Below, piece after piece: positions 7,618-12,426 of a stretch of 12,426 nucleotides of DNA. The number at the start of each line of letters is the position of its first letter. Position 1 is the stretch's first letter. Location: NCBI GenBank assembly GCA_011524675.1, contig WTJX01000029.1:1-12426 (forward strand), in the 5' to 3' direction. Position numbers and translations under genes: made by a program. The notes under the pieces were generated by a model. It was not told where the DNA came from, did not search any database, and was given only the letters and a program-made list of their open reading frames with translations. The stretch is from Cytophagales bacterium (GTDB taxonomy: Bacteria; Bacteroidota; Bacteroidia; Cytophagales; JAAEPT01).

Positions 7618-7780
7618 CAAAAGTCTGCATTAAGTACAAGGTACAAAGAATGGTTTCTTTTAAGTAGTTTGAGTACTAAAAAGTTAGCACATTATTTTTT
7701 TAAATGCTTTCCTTAAGTAGTCGTCCAAAAATACTTATCGTGGTACTTGGTACTTTATACTTTGTACTATTCAGCAGTAA
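7618..7780 (+). repeat. Palindromic heptanucleotide array (R3, copy b), split, MITE-free
   Basis: The left part (7618-7645) has units CAAAAGT, CTGCATT, AAGTACA, AGGTACA, parallel to 4698-4725. The right part (7744-7771) has four units TACTTGG to TACTATT, parallel to 4740-4767. The continuation CAGCAGTAATTTAG (7772-7785) aligns with the MITE target in copy a but without the 151-bp element. About 98 bp in the centre (7646-7743) do not match copy a. Confidence 0.7.
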
Positions 7781-7813
7781 TTTAGTTTTTATACTATAGT
7801 TAATACTTTTTGT

Positions 7814-7855
7814 GGCTAGAGCTTTTAGCCTTTAGCGGTTAGCTGTTAGCTTTAT
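7814..7855 (+). repeat. Heptanucleotide array, unit GCTTTTA
   Basis: Six 7-bp units of consensus GCYKTTA (GCTTTTA, GCCTTTA, GCGGTTA, for example). It is an inverted copy of the 4521-4555 array. Confidence 0.8.
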
Positions 7856-7857
7856 AA

Positions 7858-7898
7858 AAAAATGAATAGCAAAACGTTTTTGATTCATTACTACAAAG
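7858..7898 (-). repeat. AT-rich module, inverted copy of 4401-4441
   Basis: This 41-bp tract (AAAAATGAATAGC at its left end, TTCATTACTA near its right) matches the reverse complement of 4401-4441 at roughly four positions in five with small indels. In the other place it adjoins the R1 hairpin directly; here about 70 bp intervene. Confidence 0.65.
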
Positions 7899-7970
7899 TT
7901 AACGGCTAACCTAAAAGTTCATGAAAGCTAAGGCATAGTTTACAAAATCCTCAAATAAAGAGGTACTTTA

Positions 7971-8008
7971 CGAATGCTTTGTATAACTAAGGTTTTGCAA
8001 AACATTCT
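7971..8008 (-). repeat. Interspersed hairpin repeat R1, copy c (inverted, shortened)
   Basis: On the minus strand the arms are AGAATGTTTTGCA and TACAAAGCATTCG. Compared with the copy at 10263-10317 the fifth arm base is T instead of G and its partner A instead of C, so pairing is kept. The loop is about 16 bp shorter, but AAAACC and TTAGTTA from the other copies are retained. Confidence 0.6.
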
Positions 8009-8167
8009 TTACCATTTAGATAATATTCTTTTTATAACTATTGGCATTTATACTACAAGTTCATAGTTTTATGCTGTGATGTGGTTTGTGAAAGAATAGA
8101 GCGTTTTTATAACCCTTCTAAAATCTACCAATCCTCACAAGATCATATAACTTAAACGCAATCAAAC

Positions 8168-8827
8168 ATGATACACAAAGAAGGTAGGAGACTCATCATC
8201 ATTTCATTTTTATTTCTAGGCTTAGTCAACATTCTCTTATTCAAAGACTTAGAAAACATATCGTGGCTATATTATATTCTTTCCTTTGGGCTACTTGTCG
8301 TTTTTGTTCTTATCGTACAGTTCTTTCGTAACCCCAAAAGAACTACCCCTATAGACCCTAGTAAAATCTATGCTCCTGCAGACGGAAAGGTGGTGATTGT
8401 AAAAGAAGTGCTGGAAAACGAATATTTTAAGGACAAAAGAATACAGGTATCTATCTTCATGTCTCCACTGAATGTGCATGTCAATAGAAATGCTATTTCT
8501 GGAGTAGTAAGTTATTTCAAATACCATGCAGGTAAATATTTGGTAGCCTGGCATCCTAAGTCTAGTGAACTAAATGAACGTACCACTGTAGTTACCAAAC
8601 ATGAAAACGGAAAAGAGATACTTGTACGCCAAATAGCTGGTGCCTTGGCTAGAAGAATCTGTTGGTATGTAAAAGAAGGTGATAAGGTAACACAAGGTGA
8701 GGACTTTGGTTTTATAAAATTTGGTTCGCGTGTGGATTTGTTCTTCCCATTAGGAACAAAGATCAATGCAAAAATAGGAGACAAACCTGTCGGAGGAGAA
8801 ACTGTGATCGCAGAGTGGGGTGATTAA
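8168..8827 (+). CDS. psd: Phosphatidylserine decarboxylase proenzyme, short form
   Basis: A 219-residue inner-membrane enzyme that decarboxylates phosphatidylserine to phosphatidylethanolamine. Two hydrophobic segments (about 8-25 and 32-52) anchor the N-terminus. The catalytic part starts with YAPADGKVV (68-76, with Asp72) and includes MSPLNVHVNR (98-107, with His104), AWHPKSSELNERT (127-139) and the self-cleavage site in FIKFGSRVDLFFP (182-194). Cleavage between Gly186 and Ser187 would convert Ser187 into the pyruvoyl prosthetic group. An FGS site in place of LGST is normal for this ~210-230-residue class, so it is not a defect. Start ATG at 8168 gives the usual short basic leader before the first membrane segment. 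No CDP-alcohol phosphatidyltransferase gene is adjacent in this window. A 7-bp repeat array begins 3 bp after the stop. Confidence 0.92.
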   Translation: MIHKEGRRLIIISFLFLGLVNILLFKDLENISWLYYILSFGLLVVFVLIVQFFRNPKRTTPIDPSKIYAPADGKVVIVKEVLENEYFKDKRIQVSIFMSPLNVHVNRNAISGVVSYFKYHAGKYLVAWHPKSSELNERTTVVTKHENGKEILVRQIAGALARRICWYVKEGDKVTQGEDFGFIKFGSRVDLFFPLGTKINAKIGDKPVGGETVIAEWGD

Positions 8828-8830
8828 GAA

Positions 8831-8865
8831 GATTAAAGATCAAGGATTAAAGATTAAAGAGGGGG
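8831..8865 (+). repeat. Heptanucleotide array, unit GATTAAA
   Basis: Five units starting with GA in 7-bp phase (GATTAAA, GATCAAG, ending GAGGGGG), beginning 3 bp after the psd stop codon. Same type as 9235-9262 and close to 4337-4378. Confidence 0.8.
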
Positions 8866-8918
8866 ATAGTATGTCTTGCTAATGTGTGGCTTTGTTCAAG
8901 AAAATTAAAAAATGAAGG

Positions 8919-8953
8919 CATTTCGATTTACAATTCAACAATTGACTATTTAC
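8919..8953 (+). repeat. Heptanucleotide array ending AATTGAC, TATTTAC
   Basis: Five 7-bp units. They align unit for unit with 9334-9368 and, inverted, with 12327-12354, giving three dispersed copies of one array type. Confidence 0.75.
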
Positions 8954-8957
8954 AATA

Positions 8958-8989
8958 AGATTTTAAGACTATGAGATTTTAAGATTCGT
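8958..8989 (+). repeat. Octanucleotide array, unit AGATTTTA
   Basis: Four 8-bp units; the first and third are identical (AGATTTTA) and the second and fourth begin AGA. It starts 4 bp after a heptad array, the same arrangement as at 9306-9426. Confidence 0.65.
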
Positions 8990-9050
8990 AGGTACAAGAA
9001 ATAAGGTAAAGGGCATCAGTACGTAAAACTTAGCACTCAATAAAAGAAGT

Positions 9051-9078
9051 ATGGACTATAGACCATCGATTATAGTCT
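9051..9078 (+). repeat. Heptanucleotide array, unit ATAGACC/ATGGACT
   Basis: Four 7-bp units. The segment ATGGACTATAGAC matches the reverse complement of the array at 12067-12094 except at the outer units, so these are inverted dispersed copies. Confidence 0.65.
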
Positions 9079-9080
9079 CG

Positions 9081-9136
9081 CTTTAAAGACAGAAGAACAT
9101 AAAGACGTATTGACTTAGAGACATAGAGACGTGAAG
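9081..9136 (+). repeat. Octanucleotide array, unit ACGTAAAG (copy 1)
   Basis: Seven 8-bp units of loose consensus ACDTAAAG; ACGTATTG and ACTTAGAG are the fourth and fifth. The last six align unit for unit with 9379-9426. The 8-bp phase holds throughout. Confidence 0.75.
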
Positions 9137-9168
9137 AGCTGGATTTTATTCCACGAAAGAGGAAAAAA

Positions 9169-9240
9169 GAGGGCGGAAGCGTTAAGAAAATAGACCTTAG
9201 TCTATTTTAAGCGACGAGCCAGTATGCGGGGAGAGATTAA
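9169..9240 (+). repeat. 72-bp structured repeat R2, copy b
   Basis: Second copy of 4583-4654, same orientation, six differences in 72. Hairpin arms are AAAATAGAC (9187-9195) and GTCTATTTT (9200-9208). T9191:A9204 replaces the C:G pair of copy a, so two of the six changes are one compensated pair. The outer CGTTAA/TTAACG pairing of copy a is weakened here by one G-G mismatch. The last bases (GATTAA) merge into a GATTAAA-type heptad array. Confidence 0.8.
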
Positions 9241-9262
9241 GGTTTAAAGATCAAAGATTAAA
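9235..9262 (+). repeat. Heptanucleotide array, unit GATTAAA
   Basis: Four units in 7-bp phase (GATTAAG, GTTTAAA, GATCAAA, GATTAAA), overlapping the end of the 72-bp repeat. Same type as 8831-8865. Confidence 0.75.
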
Positions 9263-9305
9263 GTGAGGTGTAATGTGGATTGGAAGAGTAGAGCTTTATT
9301 CAAAA

Positions 9306-9368
9306 GTACAAGGTACGAGGTATTAGGTACAACGATTTCAATTTACGATTAAACGATTGACTATTTAC
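9306..9368 (+). repeat. Compound heptanucleotide array, nine units
   Basis: Nine consecutive 7-bp units: four of type GTACAAG/GTACGAG, then five of type ATTTACG/GATTGAC ending TATTTAC. The first type is related to the AAGTACA units at 4712-4732; the second matches 8919-8953. Two array types joined in a single 7-bp phase suggests that the unit length itself is conserved. Confidence 0.8.
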
Positions 9369-9378
9369 CATTTTTGAG

Positions 9379-9426
9379 ACTTAAGAACGTAAAGACGTAT
9401 TGACTTAGAGACGTAAGGACGTGAGA
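9379..9426 (+). repeat. Octanucleotide array, unit ACGTAAAG (copy 2)
   Basis: Six 8-bp units starting AC (ACGTAAAG, ACGTATTG, ACTTAGAG, for example). It ends 28 bp before the start of the DUF2797 gene, so it would lie in or just before that gene's leader. Paralogue of 9089-9136. Confidence 0.8.
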
Positions 9427-9454
9427 GGTCACTAAAAACGAAAAAAATAAACAT

Positions 9455-10249
9455 ATGCAATATCAAGGAGTACTCTCAAAAATGAGAACGGAACTAGGCT
9501 CACCTATTCGATATTACTTACAACTCGAAGAGGATGAAATCTCTATGAACGATTTGATAGATCAAGAACTGCAACTAAGTTTCCAAGGTTATCAATGCCT
9601 CAACTGTGGCAAAAAGAAAAAGATATACCGCCAAGGGCATTGTTATGATTGTTTTTATAAGTCTCCTCATGTGGGTGATTGGGTGATGCGACCAGAGCTG
9701 TCCAAAGCACACTTAGGCATAGAAGACCGCAACCTTGAATTTGAAAAAGAAGCCCAACTACAACCACACATTGTTTACCTTGCCTTGTCTAGTGATGTGA
9801 AAGTAGGTGTAACAAGAAAGACACAAGTACCTACGCGTTGGATAGATCAAGGAGCAAACGAAGCTTTGCCTATCGTAGAAGTACCAAACCGCTACTTGGC
9901 AGGAATAACAGAGGTTGCCCTCAAAGAACACTTAAGCGACAAAACCAATTGGAGAAAAATGCTTAAAAATGAAGTAGTAGAGGAAGACCTTGAAGTGATA
10001 AGAGAACAAATAGAACCATACATCCCAGAAGAGGTAAAAGACTACTACTACGAAAATGAGGACGAGGTATTAGCCTTAGACTTTCCTGTCAATCAATACC
10101 CTACAAAAGTAAAAAGCCTAAATCTCAGCAAAACACCTGAGTACAAAGGAAAACTCATAGGGATCAAAGGGCAGTATTTTATTTTTGAGGATAATACCGT
10201 ATTCAATGTAAGGGGAAACGAAGGCACAATTATAAGCTTAGAAGTATAG
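9455..10249 (+). CDS. DUF2797 zinc-ribbon protein with GIY-YIG-like core
   Basis: A 264-residue cytoplasmic protein recognised as DUF2797. A four-cysteine zinc site is formed by CLNC (48-51) and CYDC (63-66) within the N-terminal third. The middle carries the family's most conserved block, IVYLALSSDVKVGVTR (107-122), then TRWIDQGA (128-135) and GITEVALKEHL (151-161). This order of Tyr, V/I-G-x-T, Arg and Glu resembles the GIY-YIG nuclease/T5orf172 layout, with Y109, VGVT 118-121, R129 and E154 as counterparts; this is my inference, not an established function. The C-terminal third is acidic, then ends in a beta-rich tail. No signal peptide or membrane segment. The ATG at 9455 is preceded by an A-rich leader and no Shine-Dalgarno. 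The gene stands alone, with repeat-rich DNA before it and a 13-bp perfect hairpin starting 14 bp after its stop. Confidence 0.75.
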   Translation: MQYQGVLSKMRTELGSPIRYYLQLEEDEISMNDLIDQELQLSFQGYQCLNCGKKKKIYRQGHCYDCFYKSPHVGDWVMRPELSKAHLGIEDRNLEFEKEAQLQPHIVYLALSSDVKVGVTRKTQVPTRWIDQGANEALPIVEVPNRYLAGITEVALKEHLSDKTNWRKMLKNEVVEEDLEVIREQIEPYIPEEVKDYYYENEDEVLALDFPVNQYPTKVKSLNLSKTPEYKGKLIGIKGQYFIFEDNTVFNVRGNEGTIISLEV

Positions 10250-10262
10250 CATATCGTTTTTT

Positions 10263-10317
10263 AGAAGGCTTTGCAAAACCATATTTTGCACTTATTCTGC
10301 GTTATGCAAAGCCTTCT
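10263..10317 (+). terminator. R1 hairpin, copy b; likely terminator of the DUF2797 gene
   Basis: Arms AGAAGGCTTTGCA (10263-10275) and TGCAAAGCCTTCT (10305-10317) are perfectly complementary over 13 bp and followed by TTT. It starts 14 bp after the stop codon. The 29-nt loop is long for an intrinsic terminator. Its membership in a dispersed repeat family (4442-4511 and 7971-8008) suggests a repeat that doubles as a terminator. Confidence 0.55.
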
Positions 10318-10399
10318 TTTACTCATTACTAAAAGAGTAGCTAATAAGTAAGCGGACAAAAGAAACAAATTTAAAAAAAAGATATTACAAGGATTATAC

Positions 10400-10430
10400 T
10401 TGATCTTATGACTTTATTTACCTACATTTG
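10400..10430 (+). promoter_or_regulatory. Consensus Bacteroidota promoter in a convergent gap
   Basis: TTG (10400-10402), a 20-bp spacer and TACATTTG (10423-10430). Every fixed base of TAnnTTTG is present and the spacing lies within the accepted 17-23 bp. It is the best promoter match I found in the window, and it has no protein gene downstream. Start of transcription would be near 10435-10440. Confidence 0.45.
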
Positions 10431-10435
10431 ATTTA

Positions 10436-10524
10436 CTATTTTATTTCGTTTTGAATATAGACGATAGATTTAAAGGTTTCTGCCTAATCATTTAATGATG
10501 TTATAAAAATGATTAGGCTTTTTT
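10436..10524 (+). ncRNA. Candidate small RNA, about 85-90 nt
   Basis: Inferred from a promoter-like pair at 10400-10430 followed about 50 bp later by a strong intrinsic terminator (10482-10524). No start codon in between opens more than a few codons. The transcript would have a roughly 45-nt A/T-rich single-stranded 5' part and the terminator stem. No match to a known RNA family is recognised. Alternatively the terminator simply backs up the leaky hairpin behind the DUF2797 gene. The exact 5' end is a guess. Confidence 0.35.
10482..10524 (+). terminator. Rho-independent terminator, plus strand
   Basis: GCCTAATCATTT (10482-10493) and AAATGATTAGGC (10507-10518) form a perfect 12-bp stem with a 13-nt loop, followed at once by TTTTTT (10519-10524) and then ATTTT. 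The T-run is on the plus strand only, so it terminates rightward transcription, not the convergent TolC-family gene. Confidence 0.8.
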
Positions 10525-10571
10525 ATTTTCTTGAGCAGCTATTCAAACTACAATTGCCCTCTTCTACCTCA

Positions 10572-11969
10572 TTATGGGTTGAGATGTAAAACTCCCATCT
10601 CCTTATATAGTTTGCCTCTCGACTGAAACAACTTACCTAGCTGTTTATTGGCTTTTATCTGCGTATTCAAAAGTTTCAAATGCCTAGAGTTTACCTTGAA
10701 CATAGAACTCTCCCCTATCTGAAATTTATTTTGCTCTGCTGTAAGTAACTTCTTGTAGCCCTCTACCAATTCGTCGTAATCTTCATTTTGTGATAGTAGG
10801 TTTTTCACTTCATTGAGTTGTGCCAAAGTTTTATTGCGTATTTGAGTATAGCTATAATCTCGTTTATACTCATTATCTCTTATTTTAAGCTTTGCTAATG
10901 CTAGGTCTCCCCTTCCTTCTCTTAGAAAGATAGGAATACTAATATTAAAGCCCCACTTAAAGTTATTCCTGTCAAAGCTTTGGGCGTAACCTGGCGTGAG
11001 GAGGTTATAATTCAAATTTACTTTTGGCTTCAACTTTTCGGCTTTTAGCCTGCGATCTATGACTAAACTATTCGCTTTGAAATCTATCATCTTTATCTTA
11101 GGGTGATTTTGAAGATAGGTAGTAAGGTTATCTGCGACATCATCTAACTCTTTGATAGTCAAGGGCTCGAAGGTAGCAGGAGGAATGACGTTTTGAGATA
11201 ATAGTACGGCTTCTTGATTTTCGTCCCAAAGAAATACAGACAAAGCATTGAGTGCTTTCACATAGTCGGACTGCCCAGTAATTAAGCTTAGTTGAAAATC
11301 TAATAATTGGTTGTACGTATCTAGAGTATCTATGGCAGGTATATCACCACCAATGAGCCTATTTTTGGTTGCTTCATGTCTTACTTGAGATAAAGACACC
11401 GCCTCACCGTAAGTTTGTAGGTTTTTATACGCAACTACCCACTCCCAGTAGCTCATAGTCGCTTCAAAGAAAAGTTCGTTGAGCATCAATCCTTTTTCCA
11501 CATGAGAAGACTCTCTATAGATTTGAGCTTTGCGTAAGTTTGCCCTTCTTTCATCCATCAAAAAACCTTTCCCAAGGTCTAGTTCCGCTCCAAAAACGCC
11601 CAATCCTTTTTCCGGTAAGTTTCTTTCATTGTTCAAATAAACACCAGTTGTTTTCTCTATGGCTGTTTTTAGTTTGAGGCCATACCAAGTAGGTATTTTC
11701 ACACCTGTTTCAGCTATTCTAAAATAATCTGTTTTTTTAAAATCTTTCTCAGTAAGTGTACTATACACTTTAGGATCAAAAGCCCCTCTGCTAGCATTTA
11801 ACTGCTTTTTAGCTTTTTCTACCAATATATCGGCTTGCCTTGCCACAGGGTGATAGTCTGAAAGTATTTGGTAAAACTCATCCAGAGAAAGTGTCTTTTG
11901 AGCATCATCTTGTGCTTTGCCTATGAAGACAAATAAGATCATAAACAAAAATGAAATACTATTTTTCAT
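10572..11969 (-). CDS. TolC-family outer-membrane efflux protein
   Basis: A 465-residue precursor. A signal peptide (MKNSISFLFMILFVFIGKAQ) exports it to the periplasm. The mature part shows the two similar outer-membrane efflux (OEP) halves: about 28-235, beginning LSLDEFYQILSDYHPVARQA and including ASRGAFDPKV (59-68), and about 265-455, with long amphipathic helices rich in Leu, Lys, Glu and Gln. In the family, three copies form a 12-strand barrel plus a helical channel through the periplasm. Length is in the normal range (about 420-500). No inner-membrane pump or adaptor gene is adjacent, so the partner exporter lies elsewhere or beyond the right edge. The ATG at 11969 gives a proper signal peptide. 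Upstream sits a 7-bp repeat array (11981-12022) and, farther off, a TACCTTTG box. Confidence 0.88.
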   Translation of the reverse strand: MKNSISFLFMILFVFIGKAQDDAQKTLSLDEFYQILSDYHPVARQADILVEKAKKQLNASRGAFDPKVYSTLTEKDFKKTDYFRIAETGVKIPTWYGLKLKTAIEKTTGVYLNNERNLPEKGLGVFGAELDLGKGFLMDERRANLRKAQIYRESSHVEKGLMLNELFFEATMSYWEWVVAYKNLQTYGEAVSLSQVRHEATKNRLIGGDIPAIDTLDTYNQLLDFQLSLITGQSDYVKALNALSVFLWDENQEAVLLSQNVIPPATFEPLTIKELDDVADNLTTYLQNHPKIKMIDFKANSLVIDRRLKAEKLKPKVNLNYNLLTPGYAQSFDRNNFKWGFNISIPIFLREGRGDLALAKLKIRDNEYKRDYSYTQIRNKTLAQLNEVKNLLSQNEDYDELVEGYKKLLTAEQNKFQIGESSMFKVNSRHLKLLNTQIKANKQLGKLFQSRGKLYKEMGVLHLNP

Positions 11970-11980
11970 GTGTTTATTAT

Positions 11981-12022
11981 ACGTTTTAAGTTCTATGTTT
12001 TACGTTATACGCTTTACGCTAT
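11981..12022 (+). repeat. Heptanucleotide array, unit ACGTTTT/ACGCTTT
   Basis: Six 7-bp units of loose consensus AYGYTWT (ACGTTTT, ATGTTTT, ACGTTAT, for example), 11 bp upstream of the TolC-family start codon on its leader side. Confidence 0.7.
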
Positions 12023-12066
12023 GATCATTCTCTTTTGAGTAGATAGTAGTTAGTATCAATAATGAG

Positions 12067-12094
12067 TCGATGGTTGATAGTCTATAGTCCATAA
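12067..12094 (+). repeat. Heptanucleotide array, unit TCTATAG
   Basis: Four 7-bp units (TTGATAG, TCTATAG, TCCATAA among them); inverted relative of 9051-9078. Confidence 0.6.
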
Positions 12095-12171
12095 GTGCTT
12101 TTAAACGAGCTTTGCGACATGGGCTTTGAGCAATATGCTTTCCTAACCCTTCACACTCAAGCTCTAAAACC

Positions 12172-12220
12172 TTTGACTTTTAACTTTTACCCATCACTCA
12201 TAATCCAACAATCATCACTT
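12172..12220 (+). repeat. Degenerate heptanucleotide array, TTTAACT to ATCACTT
   Basis: Seven 7-bp units that drift gradually from TTTGACT and TTTAACT to ATCACTC and ATCACTT. Individual neighbours are similar; the ends are not. Confidence 0.5.
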
Positions 12221-12253
12221 CCTTCGTTTTTTAACTTCTTTATTCTTTTCTAG

Positions 12254-12261
12254 CAAAGGTA
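12254..12261 (-). promoter_or_regulatory. Possible -7 box for the TolC-family gene
   Basis: On the minus strand TACCTTTG (12261-12254) fits TAnnTTTG exactly, but no TTG occurs 17-23 bp upstream, and it would give a leader of nearly 280 nt full of heptad repeats. Low confidence. Confidence 0.2.
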
Positions 12262-12305
12262 CAAACAACCAAGTTTACACTTATACCCCATGATACATAC
12301 TCAAC

Positions 12306-12354
12306 ACTAATCACTTTTTCTAACTCCTAAATAGTCAATCGTTCAATCGTAAAT
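12306..12354 (-). repeat. Heptanucleotide array, inverted copy of the 9334-9368 type
   Basis: Seven 7-bp units; the last four (CTAAATA, GTCAATC, GTTCAAT, CGTAAAT) match the reverse complement of 9341-9368 with two substitutions. Confidence 0.65.
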
Positions 12355-12426
12355 TAAAGCCCATTCATTTTTTAATTCAGAAAAGCTCTGTCCTTACTAT
12401 CCAAACGGCACTCCATTATTAATTAT

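Larger units (their letters stand above)
7564..8167 (+). other. Intergenic repeat mosaic between glutamate dehydrogenase and psd
   Basis: No plausible gene. It contains a split copy of the palindromic array (7618-7645 and 7744-7780) around about 98 bp of unrelated AT-rich sequence, a 7-bp array (7814-7855), the AT-rich flank module (7858-7898), a weak run of 7-bp units (7895-7936) and an inverted, shortened hairpin copy (7971-8008). Relative to the 4.4-4.6 kb region the modules are inverted and in a different order. From 8011 to the psd start I see nothing recognisable, and no clear promoter. Confidence 0.7.
8828..9454 (+). other. Intergenic repeat mosaic between psd and the DUF2797 gene
   Basis: No plausible gene. 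In order: 7-bp array (8831-8865), 7-bp array (8919-8953), 8-bp array (8958-8989), 7-bp array (9051-9078), 8-bp array (9081-9136), the second copy of the 72-bp structured repeat (9169-9240), 7-bp array (9235-9262), nine further 7-bp units (9306-9368) and another 8-bp array (9379-9426). The pairing of a TATTTAC-ended heptad array with an 8-bp array immediately downstream occurs twice, at 8919-8989 and 9334-9426, indicating duplication of a compound module. Confidence 0.75.
10250..10571 (+). other. Convergent intergenic region
   Basis: Contains a perfect hairpin (10263-10317), a tract resembling the 4401-4441 module inverted (10318-10345), an AT-rich stretch, a promoter-like pair (10400-10430) and a strong plus-strand terminator (10482-10524). 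No protein-coding frame of useful length. Confidence 0.7.
11970..12426 (+). other. Intergenic repeat mosaic upstream of the TolC-family gene
   Basis: No coding region is visible up to the right edge. It contains four heptad arrays (11981-12022, 12067-12094, 12172-12220, 12306-12354), two of them inverted relatives of arrays at 9051-9078 and 8919-8953/9334-9368, and a possible minus-strand promoter box (12254-12261). From 12355 to the end I see nothing further. Confidence 0.65.

Noticed and set aside
8723..8734. Phosphatidylserine decarboxylase lacking the LGST motif, suspected inactive
   Set aside because: Short-form enzymes use a Gly-Ser site in FGS context, which is intact here (Gly186-Ser187).
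8919..9426. CRISPR array
   Set aside because: The repeats are 7- or 8-bp tandem units without unique spacers; no cas genes are seen.

Overview
The window looks like a chromosomal segment of a Bacteroidota bacterium, probably a Cytophagales-type marine or soil organism (lineage is an inference). Three things support this. One secreted protein has a Por/type IX secretion C-terminal sorting domain. Start codons mostly lack Shine-Dalgarno sequences. The best promoter-like sites fit the Bacteroidota form TTG-N17..23-TAnnTTTG. No tRNA, rRNA, CRISPR array, phage gene, transposase gene or recognisable defence system is visible.

Layout. On the left (1-3323, minus strand) three genes read leftward: a secreted M43-type zinc metalloprotease, a TPR-AAA ATPase 29 bp behind it, and a TPR protein that overlaps the ATPase stop codon and runs off the window. 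A divergent intergenic region separates them from five plus-strand genes: a PfkB-type sugar kinase (3418-4338), a PG_1098-like SAM methyltransferase (4960-6165), a glutamate dehydrogenase (6280-7563), a short-form phosphatidylserine decarboxylase (8168-8827) and a DUF2797 zinc-ribbon protein (9455-10249). A TolC-family outer-membrane protein (10572-11969) converges from the right. Apart from the coupled TPR/AAA pair, the genes are a loose set of housekeeping and envelope functions with no obvious shared pathway.

The unusual part lies between the genes. Four gaps of about 460-630 bp (4339-4959, 7564-8167, 8828-9454, 11970-12426) are mosaics of short repeat modules: (i) at least thirteen degenerate arrays with a 7-bp unit and three with an 8-bp unit, several shared between gaps, sometimes inverted; (ii) a 72-bp repeat in two copies whose hairpin carries a compensatory base-pair change; (iii) a GAAGGCTTTGCA-ended hairpin in three copies, also with a compensatory change; (iv) a 151-bp MITE-like palindrome with 11-bp terminal inverted repeats and a perfect 10-bp target duplication, for which a related uninserted copy of the target is present 3 kb away. 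The fifth gap (10250-10571) holds one of the hairpin copies and a promoter-terminator pair that could express a small RNA of about 85-90 nt. All repeat boundaries were read by eye from the sequence.
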